A stretch of DNA of 64,000 bases from Candidatus Gastranaerophilales bacterium (GTDB lineage: Bacteria > Cyanobacteriota > Vampirovibrionia > Gastranaerophilales > Gastranaerophilaceae): the NCBI GenBank assembly GCA_947626225.1, contig CANQRH010000001.1, positions 235,710-299,709 on the forward strand. Direction: 5' to 3'. The position numbers and the translations under genes were made by a program. The notes under the pieces are model-generated. The model had not been told where the DNA came from and did not search any database. It worked only from the letters and a program-made list of their open reading frames with translations. Within the stretch, counting starts at the first letter, position 1. Every line of letters begins with the position of its first letter. This document shows, piece by piece, positions 24,434-32,866 of the stretch.

Positions 24434-26822
24434 TAATGAAATTCGAGAAGAATCCATTAAACTTAAAGTTGCCTATCGCTTTTTTGAAAATTTTGATTGT
24501 ACTAATATCGAAGGTGATATTGATTTTACTGTAACAGATGCAAATATACAAACAGGCTTATTTACTCAAGGAGAAAGAAATTATTATGTTTGGGCTGAAG
24601 CAAAAAGACCACATCAAAAAGATATATATAAACTTTTTGCTCAATTAATACTTACAATAGGTAAAAGTGAAAAATTAAGGAATTTAATACCACCTAAATT
24701 TTTAGCTGCTTTTAATTCTGAAAAAATAGGCTTTATAGAATATGCTTCAATACATGATATATTTTCTATAAATGATTTTAATTGGAATGTTGCTCCATCT
24801 AATTATGATACAAAAGAGTTTAAACAATTGTATGAATTAGTTAGGATAATTTTAACAAAAGATAAGCAACCAAATGTATTTTTGTATGATAAAGACGAAG
24901 AAGAGTTAAAGAAATTTATTAAAAATAATTTCAAAAAAAACAAAAGTAAAGGTTTTATCCCAATTGAAATTACAAAAAATAATTTCGTACATGTATATAG
25001 AAGGTGGTTAGATAACGTAAAAAATACCATAGATATTGATTGGAAAATTGCAGAAAAAAACAATATCTTAGATGTTGATTTCTTCTTTGCTGACTTATTC
25101 TCTGATGGTAATAATACCATTAAAAGTGAATTAAATGCTTTATTAAAAAGGACTTATTATGAATGTGATAGACAAAAGAATATTGGTTTGGGTATAAATG
25201 CCAAAATTATTCGATTTAAAGATAATCAGATTGCACATACGAATTTCTGGTTAAAATATAAAAGACCTCCCAAGAATGCTTATCAAGACTATATCTTAAA
25301 AAGAAAAGATTTATTAGTTCCGCAAGATATTAGGGAGATAAAAGGTGCTTATTTTACTCCGCAAATATGGGTACAAAAATCTCAAGAATATTTAGCTGAT
25401 GTACTAGGTGAAAACTGGCAAGATGAATATTATATTTGGGATTGTTGTGCTGGAACAGGCAACATGGAAAATGGTCTAACTAATAAATATAATGTTTGGG
25501 CAAGCACCTTAGACCAATCGGATGTAGACATAATGAAAGACCGCATTAACAATGGAGCCAATTTGTTGGAATCACATATTTTTCAATTTGATTTTCTTAA
25601 TGATAAGTTTGAAGATAAATGCCCACAAGATTTATTAGAAATATTAAAAGATGAAAAAAGAAGAAAAAAATTAATAATATATATTAACCCGCCTATAAAA
25701 GAACCTACTTCATCAAAAACTATTGTAAATAAAAATTCTAAGCATATTGATGGTGTTTCGGATAGTAAAATTAAGCAAAAATATCAAAAATTGTTAAATC
25801 AAGGCACAAAAGAACTTTCCACACAATTTTTAATAAGAATTTATTGTGAAATTCCTAATGCTTTTATTGCATCTTTTTGTACTTTAAAATACTTACTTGG
25901 TGTTAATTCAAAAGAATTTAGACAAATATTTAAAGCAAAATTAGAAAAAATGTTTATTGTTCCTGCAAATACCTTTGATAACGTTAAAGGTAAATTTCCT
26001 TATGGATTTTTTATTTGGAATACTCAGATCAAAAATAAATTTGAATCAGCTACTTCGGATATGTATGATAAAGATGGTAATTATGTTGGGATAAAAACAA
26101 TAACTGCAAATTATACATTAAATATAAAAGATTGGTTAAGAAAATATAACAATAAAGTTAATCCTATTGGATACTTAGTTAGAGGTAGTGCTGATGTACA
26201 GAACAATAATACAGTATACGTTACTTTATCTCCGTCTCAAAGTGTTTTAAATGCAAGTAATGCAAATTTAATAACTAAAAACAATCTTATTGTTAATTGT
26301 GTATTCTTTTCTGTTAGAAGGAGTATAAAAGATACATGGATAAATGATAGAGATCAATATTTATTTCCTAATAATAACTGGGAAACCGATAAAGAATTTC
26401 AGTCTGATTGTTTAGTTTATACATTATTTCATGAACAAAACCATATAAAATCAGATGAAGGAAAAAATCACTGGATACCCTTTACCGAACAAGAAGTAGA
26501 TGCTAAAAATAATTTTACAAGCCATTTTATGACAGACTTCATAAAAGAAAAAGGTATAGAATTTTCTGATACTGCAAAAAAAGTATTATACTCAGGGAAA
26601 GAATTATACAAATATTATCATTCAAAATCAGATAGTAACCCAAATGCCTCATTTTATGATATAAGAATGTATTTTCAAGGATTAAATGATAAAGGCAAAA
26701 TGAATAGCAATAGTATTGATGAAACCTACTCAATGTTGTTATGGGATTTAAGGCAGAAACTTAAAAAATTAGAAAAAGAAATAATTCCTAAAATATACGA
26801 ATATGGATTTTTGTGTAACTAG
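24423..26822 (+). CDS. Type IIG-like restriction-modification / N6-adenine DNA methyltransferase
   Basis: The 799-residue protein has an N-terminal part resembling a PD-(D/E)xK nuclease (GDIDFTV, then YYVWAEAKRP near residues 50-60), a helical middle, then a methyltransferase: GAYFTPQIWVQKSQEYL, motif I WDCCAGTGNMENGL (near 340) and motif IV INPPIKEPTS (near 422; families more often have NPPY or NPPF). The C-terminal 300 residues may recognise DNA. Such single-chain proteins both cut and methylate. The nuclease assignment is tentative. AAAGGAGG gives a strong ribosome site. It is the only large gene of the inverted-repeat cassette; AT-rich codons suggest transfer. Confidence 0.8.
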   Translation: MSVNNEIREESIKLKVAYRFFENFDCTNIEGDIDFTVTDANIQTGLFTQGERNYYVWAEAKRPHQKDIYKLFAQLILTIGKSEKLRNLIPPKFLAAFNSEKIGFIEYASIHDIFSINDFNWNVAPSNYDTKEFKQLYELVRIILTKDKQPNVFLYDKDEEELKKFIKNNFKKNKSKGFIPIEITKNNFVHVYRRWLDNVKNTIDIDWKIAEKNNILDVDFFFADLFSDGNNTIKSELNALLKRTYYECDRQKNIGLGINAKIIRFKDNQIAHTNFWLKYKRPPKNAYQDYILKRKDLLVPQDIREIKGAYFTPQIWVQKSQEYLADVLGENWQDEYYIWDCCAGTGNMENGLTNKYNVWASTLDQSDVDIMKDRINNGANLLESHIFQFDFLNDKFEDKCPQDLLEILKDEKRRKKLIIYINPPIKEPTSSKTIVNKNSKHIDGVSDSKIKQKYQKLLNQGTKELSTQFLIRIYCEIPNAFIASFCTLKYLLGVNSKEFRQIFKAKLEKMFIVPANTFDNVKGKFPYGFFIWNTQIKNKFESATSDMYDKDGNYVGIKTITANYTLNIKDWLRKYNNKVNPIGYLVRGSADVQNNNTVYVTLSPSQSVLNASNANLITKNNLIVNCVFFSVRRSIKDTWINDRDQYLFPNNNWETDKEFQSDCLVYTLFHEQNHIKSDEGKNHWIPFTEQEVDAKNNFTSHFMTDFIKEKGIEFSDTAKKVLYSGKELYKYYHSKSDSNPNASFYDIRMYFQGLNDKGKMNSNSIDETYSMLLWDLRQKLKKLEKEIIPKIYEYGFLCN

Positions 26823-26861
26823 ATATTTATCGTAAAAACCTTTAGTACAATAATCCGATAC

Positions 26862-26893
26862 ACTGTAACATTATATGTAGTTACCAAAAATTA
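26862..26893 (-). repeat. Right terminal inverted repeat and target duplication
   Basis: The 24-bp repeat at 26862-26885 ends GTAGTTACC; its complement matches the left end. It is followed by AAAAATTA (26886-26893), identical to the left duplication. The last three bases of this duplication are the complement of the TAA stop of the decarboxylase gene. Confidence 0.8.
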
Positions 26894-28315
26894 TCTTATA
26901 ACTTCAATACAATCGTAGTTTGTAAGATAGGGAATATGTTCTTCCGTTATCAATTCTCCCGGAAGAAGTATTGAAATTCCGGGCGGACATTCTGCTATTA
27001 CTTCCGCGGAAATTCTGCCTATTGCTTCTGATTTGGGAACGATTTCTTTATGAGAATAGAATGCTTCTCTCAGGGTCATTTTTATAATGGGTGTAAGCAT
27101 CGGCATATATTTTTTATTTTCAAGGTAGCAAATATCCGAATATACTGTTTGGTCAATCTGTTGAAGGCATTTGACCAGATATTTCATATCAGCTCTTGTA
27201 TTTCCGACATTCGAAAGTATTAAAAGCCCTTCATCCGATGCACTTTCAACTTCAATATTAAAATCTATTTCAAGAATTGATTCAAGTCTTTTGCCTGATA
27301 ATCTGTCATCCTTTATAAATACTTTTGTTATATCGGTTTTGTACCCGAAATCCGGTTTCAAATCCCGTATATGCTCAAGTTTATCAATTTCACGGCGAAG
27401 ATATTTTGCATTTTGAACCGCATATTCTATCTGTTTTCTTCCTCTCGGACTTTCAAGATTTGCACGGGAAGCATCAAGACTTGCCAAAAGTATTAGAGAA
27501 GGACTCGTTGTGTGTAAAAGTCTTAGTGATTTTTCAACCGCATCGGCATCTATTACAGAATTTTCGGCAATATGAAGCATTGAACTTTGGCTCATACTTC
27601 CGCCCGTTTTATGAAGCGAATGAACAACCGCATCTGCACCGAGTTTTAATGCTGAGGCAGGCAGATGTTCATTAAAATTCCACAAACTCGCGTGTGCTTC
27701 ATCAACAATTAAAGGAGCATTATATTTTTTGCATACTGCCGAAATGGATTTTATATCAGATACAACGCCTTCGTAAGTCGGATTGGTAATCCAAACCATT
27801 CCCGCATCGGGGTTATTTTTAAACATTTCTTCTACCGATTCCGCGGTTACGTTACCCCAAATACCCCATTCATCAAATCTGTTCGGTATAAGCCATAAAG
27901 GCTCTGCGCCCGATATTATCATTCCGGTTAATATTGAGCGGTGGCAGTTTCTGTTAGTGATGATTTTTTTACCCTTGGAAGTTAATCCCATTGCAAGAGC
28001 GAGATTACCTGCGGTTGAGCCGTTAAGAAGAAAAAATGTCTTTTTCGCACCAAAAGCTTTTGCCGCCAATTCTTGTGCTTCTTTTATGGGGCCGGTTGCG
28101 GGATGAAGTGTTCCGAGTCCGTCAAATTCATCAGTGGTATCTATCGACAGAGCTTTTCTGCCGATTAATTTTCTGAATTCCGGAAGCGAACCCTTCCCTT
28201 TTGTGTGTCCGGGGATATGAAATTGATACGAAGGATTTTCGTATGCATGTTTCAGAGCTTCAACAATAGGGGCTTTTATTCGGGATGACTTATCGTTCCT
28301 TGTTACATTTGTCAT
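26891..28315 (-). CDS. Orn/Lys/Arg decarboxylase family PLP enzyme
   Basis: The protein of about 474 residues belongs to fold-type I basic amino-acid decarboxylases of the compact (non-wing) type: YQFHIPGHTKGKG, DTTDEFDGLGTLHPATGPIKEAQ, FFLLNGSTAGNLALAMGL, TNPTYEGVVSDIKSI, VDEAHASLWNF, and the PLP lysine in VHSLHKTGGSMSQSSM. The C-terminal third holds IAECPPGISILLPGELI. It probably makes a polyamine precursor (agmatine, cadaverine or putrescine); the substrate cannot be told. Start at 28315 is chosen because TATATT lies 6 nt upstream; an ATG at 28333 is possible. Confidence 0.9.
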   Translation of the reverse strand: MTNVTRNDKSSRIKAPIVEALKHAYENPSYQFHIPGHTKGKGSLPEFRKLIGRKALSIDTTDEFDGLGTLHPATGPIKEAQELAAKAFGAKKTFFLLNGSTAGNLALAMGLTSKGKKIITNRNCHRSILTGMIISGAEPLWLIPNRFDEWGIWGNVTAESVEEMFKNNPDAGMVWITNPTYEGVVSDIKSISAVCKKYNAPLIVDEAHASLWNFNEHLPASALKLGADAVVHSLHKTGGSMSQSSMLHIAENSVIDADAVEKSLRLLHTTSPSLILLASLDASRANLESPRGRKQIEYAVQNAKYLRREIDKLEHIRDLKPDFGYKTDITKVFIKDDRLSGKRLESILEIDFNIEVESASDEGLLILSNVGNTRADMKYLVKCLQQIDQTVYSDICYLENKKYMPMLTPIIKMTLREAFYSHKEIVPKSEAIGRISAEVIAECPPGISILLPGELITEEHIPYLTNYDCIEVIR

Positions 28316-28359
28316 AGCAAAAATATACATCAAAAATATTTTTTATTCTATCGGTTTTT

Positions 28360-29643
28360 ATGTTAACATTAATAATTGTGAACAGATTTTTAAAGATAGC
28401 TGCCATAATTCTTTTGATGTTCGGAATTCCCGTTTTTTCGGCTGATGATGTAATTCATCTTGATGTCGAGAAAAGTGAAAACAGCGTCTTGTATCCGAAC
28501 AAACTTGAAGAACAAAAAGAATTTGATGAACTTATAAAAAATGATGCCAAACAAGATAATATAGATGCGGAGTTTTCAATATTTGAGGATTTAATTGATA
28601 AAGACAAAGATAAAGATCACCCGTTTAAAATAGAAGAAGAATCACTTTTCGGCAAGATTTATCAAAAAAAACTTGAAAGAACTTCAATACCTTCATTTCT
28701 TTTGCAGGATGAGTTGACCAAAAAATTTGAACGGGGCCCCGTTGACCGTATTCAATTGTACGGCGGATATCAGGGAAATTTAGGATTAAATTTTAGAGGA
28801 GATTATGATACCGATTATGATACGGGATTTTTAACGGCAGGTGTTATCGGCGATTTCAAGGATAAAAATACCGATTTCAAATTACAGTTGAACTTTAAAG
28901 ACGGAGCGAACAGGTCGTATTTGCAGGGACTTGTCACTGATGCTTATATAATGAATACCCGAATACCGCATCACAAAATTATAATAGGTAACTCAAGAAA
29001 TCAGGTCGGTTATGAAGGCGGTATGAGTTCTTTTGTTTTACCGTTTGCCATGCGCTCTCAAATTTCAAGGACTTTCGGTAATAACAGAGCACTCGGTATA
29101 AGGGTTGTAGGAAATTACAGTCTTGCTGATTACAGTTTGGCGTTTAACAGTTCCGACAGATTTTTTAAATCTTTTTTCCCGGGAACTGAATTTACCGGCT
29201 GGGTAAACTTCAAACCGCTCGGAAAAACGGACGGCAAATACGGTTCTGTAGTTATAGGCGGCGGGTTAAATGCGGGGCATAACCATACCGATTATACCGT
29301 GGGCGGTGCTTATGCAAGTTACAGTTATAAGAAATTTAAGGCTGATTTTGAATATGCAATTGCCGACGGTTACAACGGAACGTACAGAAGTACGGATAAA
29401 GCGGAAGGTTTTTATACGACTTTGTCTTACAGAATTACAAAAAGACTTCATTTTTTAATGCGTTATGATCAGTTTGATCCTAACAGAGATATAGCACATA
29501 ACAAGGTAAGAGAATATACCGCCGGGTTTAATTATTTTATAAAAGGTCAGGCTTTACGTTTAGTACTCAACTACGTTTTCTGTGACAGGGAAAACGGGCA
29601 GGACAGCCACAGAATCATTATCGGGACTCAAATCCTTTTGTGA
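28360..29643 (+). CDS. Outer-membrane beta-barrel (porin-like) protein
   Basis: The 427-residue protein has a signal peptide (LKIAAIILLMFGIPVFS|AD), a charged helical N-terminal region (to about 125) and a barrel of alternating strands: RIQLYGGYQGNLGLNFRGDY, FKLQLNFKDGANRSYLQGLV, YGSVVIGGGLNAGHNHTDY, YTTLSYRITKRLHFLMRYDQFDPNRD, and final strand RIIIGTQILL. This resembles phosphate-selective or general porins. Its 3' end overlaps the downstream MlaA-fusion gene by 84 nt tail to tail. Confidence 0.82.
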   Translation: MLTLIIVNRFLKIAAIILLMFGIPVFSADDVIHLDVEKSENSVLYPNKLEEQKEFDELIKNDAKQDNIDAEFSIFEDLIDKDKDKDHPFKIEEESLFGKIYQKKLERTSIPSFLLQDELTKKFERGPVDRIQLYGGYQGNLGLNFRGDYDTDYDTGFLTAGVIGDFKDKNTDFKLQLNFKDGANRSYLQGLVTDAYIMNTRIPHHKIIIGNSRNQVGYEGGMSSFVLPFAMRSQISRTFGNNRALGIRVVGNYSLADYSLAFNSSDRFFKSFFPGTEFTGWVNFKPLGKTDGKYGSVVIGGGLNAGHNHTDYTVGGAYASYSYKKFKADFEYAIADGYNGTYRSTDKAEGFYTTLSYRITKRLHFLMRYDQFDPNRDIAHNKVREYTAGFNYFIKGQALRLVLNYVFCDRENGQDSHRIIIGTQILL

Positions 29644-31716
29644 CAATGCTATTTCTTTTTTGAAATCTTCAAGAAACTCAGGTGTATACATAAATCCCAA
29701 ATGTCCTCCGTTGCTTAATAAAACAGCTTTTTTACCGGTATAAATTTTGAGTTTTTTAAGCAAGTTTTGATTTACAAGGTAATCATCAAGGGAATGGTAT
29801 ATTTTATAATTTGAACTGCCGCGTAAAAATTCCGACAGTGACAAAAGGCTTGCTTCTTCCCGCAAATCTTCGTAAGTTTTATCTTTGAGAAGATATTTTT
29901 TGGCATAATCACCGTAGTTCATATTATTAAGTGTTTCATAAATTCCCGTAGCCTTATTTTTCGGAGTCTTTTCTATTGTAAAGATTAAATCGGAAAGCTT
30001 TTGGTGCATTATAAATCCCGTGATAAGTTTTCCTTCTTCTTCACTGAAAGGAAGCGAACCGATATGAAAGTCTTTTGCCTCATCTTTCATATTCATGAGA
30101 GTAATAATTTTTCCCGCCGTTTGTGCAGTGCGTTCTTTTAAATTATCCGGATTTTTATTCCATTCTTCACCGTTTTTATCTACCTGCTCCATTGCATATA
30201 ACAAATCCACGGGCGGACAGACGGATATATATTTATTTATGCCTAAAGTATTATTATGAAACTCTTTGTCCGCTATAAAAAGTGCGGTTAAAGCTCCGAA
30301 TGATGTTCCCAAGAGAGTTTTGGACGAAAATTTACATTCATATTTATTTTCTAACTGCTCAATAATTTTTGATGTCACGGACAGAAGATAATTTGCATCT
30401 TCCGAAGGTATTCCGGGACGGTAAGTGTCAGGCATGCTGTTTACAAATTCCCATTGAAAATGACTGCCTTGAATTACAACCGAATATCCCGCATCATAAA
30501 AAAGTTTAGCCATTACAACGGAATGATGTGATTGTATTCCTTCGCCGATAGACGGATAAATTATTGCAAGCGGTGAGTTTTTATCTTTTTGCATAATATA
30601 GCGGAATTTATATTCGTCTTTGTCGGGTGTTACACTTACCGAAGATGTTTTTATTCTTTTGCCGAAGCTTCTGTTCCATATTGATAAATCGTTCCAAAAA
30701 GATTTGTCTGTTTCGGGCAAATCAAACAGTGCCGTTCTCATTGAATCAACTACGGGGTTTTGCGGATTATACCCGTACAAAATTATATCTGCGGGCAGTT
30801 TCGGTAGGTTTGTACCGTAATTTTTTAAGATGATGTTATCAAAATTTGTTCCGCCCTTTATAGTATCGGATACCGCAAGCTCATCATAATCATAAGTGTT
30901 ATCATTGTTCTGCCTGTTCAGAGTATTTTCAACAAGTTCGGGGTTTATTTCTCCCGGAAGCGGTTCATTCTGTTTAAACCCTTCTGCCAAAACCTCTTTT
31001 CTGTCATAATTTTGACATTTTATAAAATTGTCTATCCCGTACATTTTTCTTGCAATTTCGTAAGGATCGGCGTAAGTCGATTCAATCATTTTTATTAACG
31101 GTTGTGCAAAAGAAGTTCTGTTTACCGTTAACCCCGCCTTAACCATTGCAAGTATAGGTGTACCGACGTAAGTTGTCGGATTTAACGAAGTATCAAGAAG
31201 TTTACCCGCAAGTCCTCTTGTCGTTGTTCCGGACATGACGGGCAGTACAAGATACGGCCCTGAATTACATTTGCATTTGGTTAATGCCTGTTCCATATCT
31301 TCACTTGAGGGTTCTATTTTTAAAAAATGTTTTGCGGGATCAAACATTCCGCCCAAACCTACGGTGGTGTTAGTTAAAAATCTTATGGTTTCATTTTTTG
31401 ATGTCTTGAAATCTTTTTGTATAAGACTGCTTATTAACCGTTTCGGATATTCTATATTTTTGTAAGCACTTTGTATTCTCTCTATCCCGTATTCGGGCAT
31501 GATTGATGACCATAAAATGTGTACCGGACGGATTGCGTATTTGTTTAACCCTAAATTAAAGTTAAAAACTTTACGGTTTATTTTTTCAAATTTATCTTTT
31601 CCGAGATACATATATCCGTAATCAGGGTATTTTGACTGCTGTTTAACGAGTTCTTCAGATATTGCGGGGTTAAGTATATAAAACAGAATTGATGCTAGTA
31701 TAAATAATTTCTTCAT
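29560..31716 (-). CDS. MlaA (VacJ) domain fused to an alpha/beta-hydrolase
   Basis: The 718-residue exported protein has a signal peptide without lipobox Cys (LFILASILFYILNPAIS|EE). Residues about 30-240 are an MlaA domain: EKINRKVFNFNLGLNKYAIRPV, RFLTNTTVGLGGMFDPAKHFL, GPYLVLPVMSGTTTRGLAG, YADPYEIARKMYGID. MlaA removes phospholipids from the outer leaflet of the outer membrane. The C-terminal half (about 370-710) is an alpha/beta-hydrolase with nucleophile elbow LLGTSFGALTAL and a late His in NGGHLGFMY. The fusion suggests coupled lipid extraction and hydrolysis. GGAGGA precedes the ATG, partly inside a hairpin. Confidence 0.85.
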   Translation of the reverse strand: MKKLFILASILFYILNPAISEELVKQQSKYPDYGYMYLGKDKFEKINRKVFNFNLGLNKYAIRPVHILWSSIMPEYGIERIQSAYKNIEYPKRLISSLIQKDFKTSKNETIRFLTNTTVGLGGMFDPAKHFLKIEPSSEDMEQALTKCKCNSGPYLVLPVMSGTTTRGLAGKLLDTSLNPTTYVGTPILAMVKAGLTVNRTSFAQPLIKMIESTYADPYEIARKMYGIDNFIKCQNYDRKEVLAEGFKQNEPLPGEINPELVENTLNRQNNDNTYDYDELAVSDTIKGGTNFDNIILKNYGTNLPKLPADIILYGYNPQNPVVDSMRTALFDLPETDKSFWNDLSIWNRSFGKRIKTSSVSVTPDKDEYKFRYIMQKDKNSPLAIIYPSIGEGIQSHHSVVMAKLFYDAGYSVVIQGSHFQWEFVNSMPDTYRPGIPSEDANYLLSVTSKIIEQLENKYECKFSSKTLLGTSFGALTALFIADKEFHNNTLGINKYISVCPPVDLLYAMEQVDKNGEEWNKNPDNLKERTAQTAGKIITLMNMKDEAKDFHIGSLPFSEEEGKLITGFIMHQKLSDLIFTIEKTPKNKATGIYETLNNMNYGDYAKKYLLKDKTYEDLREEASLLSLSEFLRGSSNYKIYHSLDDYLVNQNLLKKLKIYTGKKAVLLSNGGHLGFMYTPEFLEDFKKEIALSQKDLSPDNDSVAVLPVFPVTENVVEY

Positions 31717-31723
31717 AAAAATC

Positions 31724-31745
31724 CTCCGAAAATATTCTTTTCGGA
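31724..31745 (-). promoter_or_regulatory. Hairpin at the ribosome binding site of the MlaA-fusion gene
   Basis: On the minus strand TCCGAAAA-GAATA-TTTTCGGA forms an 8-bp stem ending at the GGAGGA ribosome site, 8 nt before the ATG. It could modulate translation or protect the mRNA end. Confidence 0.45.
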
Positions 31746-31795
31746 TTTAAGAAGAAATTTCACTGCCCGTGAGTATATTTATACGGATTATTTAT

Positions 31796-31818
31796 AAAAA
31801 CTCCCTGCAAGCAGGGAG
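31796..31818 (-). terminator. Palindrome with minus-strand T run upstream of the MlaA-fusion gene
   Basis: CTCCCTGC-TT-GCAGGGAG followed by TTTTT on the minus strand. It would stop minus-strand transcripts arriving from upstream; being close to the gene's own promoter region, an operator role is also possible. Confidence 0.5.
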
Positions 31819-31951
31819 AGAAGCAATATTTATACTTTTTATAAAAAGTATATTAGTTACATTTGAATGCTATATAAACTCATTGACTCCTATATTATTT
31901 CATTGATTTATAAAATTGTCAAGTATTTGTTTAATAAATTAAAATGTCGGT

Positions 31952-32170
31952 ATGTTGAATATAAAAGAAGAAGTCGAAATTTGTTTGCTGAGAAAAGGCT
32001 TATCAATGAGACAGACAGCAAAATTGCTTCGTGAAAGAGGTTGCGATGTTCCTTTAGGAAGCGGTTTATCAACTCAGTTCCGAAACAAAAGGGTAAAGTT
32101 TCAAACTGTTTCGGAAATATTGGATTTTCTCGGTTACGAACTGATAATAAAAGAAAAAGACAATCACTAA
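31952..32170 (+). CDS. Small HTH-like DNA-binding protein
   Basis: The 72-residue protein MLNIKEEVEICLLRKGLSM continues with RQTAKLLRERGCDVPLGSG and a C-terminal KFQTVSEILDFLGYELIIKEK. It looks like a minimal lambda-repressor/XRE-like helix-turn-helix. Target unknown. Followed directly by a strong terminator, so it is monocistronic. Confidence 0.7.
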   Translation: MLNIKEEVEICLLRKGLSMRQTAKLLRERGCDVPLGSGLSTQFRNKRVKFQTVSEILDFLGYELIIKEKDNH

Positions 32171-32171
32171 A

Positions 32172-32206
32172 AAGGCTTTCTCGTTCGAGAAAGCCTTATA
32201 TTTTTC
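32172..32206. terminator. Bidirectional terminator
   Basis: GGCTTTCTCG-TT-CGAGAAAGCC, a perfect 10-bp stem with A and T runs on either side, between two convergent genes. Confidence 0.9.
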
Positions 32207-32699
32207 AATTCAAACCTAAAATAAGTTTATTGCTTACGGATATCATATCCATAGTGTCAAAAATATTCTGCTGTATGTGAACCGTTACATCTGCTTTATT
32301 TGCCAAATTAATAAGCCGGGATTGATAACTTTGAACTTGTTGTGCTTTTGACGGATCTTTCGCCAAAGTATTTAATTTTTCCGCTATCTTTTCAAGCATC
32401 TCATCCAGCGTATCATTACCGGAAATATTTGCACCTGTTTCAAATGCAAGTTCCTTAGCTTCAGAAATCAGTTCTTGATGTGATGAATTACCTCCTCCTT
32501 GTTGATGTCCTGAATTGTTTTGTTTCTGCGCAGCCTCCGCCTGCGCTATCAGTATTTCTGCCTGTGCTTGTGAAGTTACCGTTGACGGATCTATACCCAG
32601 TGCTTCCAATCTCATTTTGGTAGTTATGCTAAGTTCTTCGCCTTTATAGACCGATACGGCTATGGATTGTTTATTACAAATTGTATTTATTGATGTCAT
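32205..32699 (-). CDS. Hypothetical 164-residue helical protein
   Basis: Not recognised. It has a conserved-looking N-terminal part (SVYKGEELSITTKMRLEALGIDPSTVTSQAQAEILIAQAEAAQ), a Gln/Gly/Asn-rich linker (NNSGHQQGGGNSSHQ) and a helical C-terminus (LDEMLEKIAEKLNTLAKDPSKAQQVQSYQSRLINLANKA). No signal peptide. Similar 'IDPSTVTS…AEA' proteins may form a family in this lineage (inference). AGAGGGATATG-like ribosome site. Confidence 0.7.
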   Translation of the reverse strand: MTSINTICNKQSIAVSVYKGEELSITTKMRLEALGIDPSTVTSQAQAEILIAQAEAAQKQNNSGHQQGGGNSSHQELISEAKELAFETGANISGNDTLDEMLEKIAEKLNTLAKDPSKAQQVQSYQSRLINLANKADVTVHIQQNIFDTMDMISVSNKLILGLN

Positions 32700-32866
32700 A
32701 TCCCTCTGTTTAATAATTTTTTTATTAAAGTCAACAATATTTTTTATCGGAATTTTACCGATAAACTTTAGGATTTTATGGCGTTTTTTTACATAACTTA
32801 AAAATTTAAGGTCTTATAATTTTGGAATTTTGAAATTATCATGATAAAATTGTAAAGGAGTTTAAT

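Larger units (their letters stand above)
24156..26885 (+). mobile_element. Transposase-less inverted-repeat cassette carrying an R-M-like gene (MIC-like)
   Basis: A 2,730-bp block is bounded by 24-bp inverted repeats (21/24 identical) and flanked on both sides by the exact 8-bp direct repeat AAAAATTA. Inside are an AT-rich leader, a 32-codon reading frame and one large methyltransferase-like gene; no transposase. Base composition and codon use are visibly more AT-rich than the neighbours. The organisation matches 'mobile insertion cassettes', known from Bacillus, moved in trans by a related transposase. It lies exactly between the TPM promoter and the decarboxylase stop codon, damaging neither. 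Confidence 0.75.

Noticed and set aside
24423..26822. BREX PglX or DISARM methyltransferase
   Set aside because: No brx/pgl or drm partners nearby, the protein is shorter than PglX, and the cassette ends leave no room for a multigene system.
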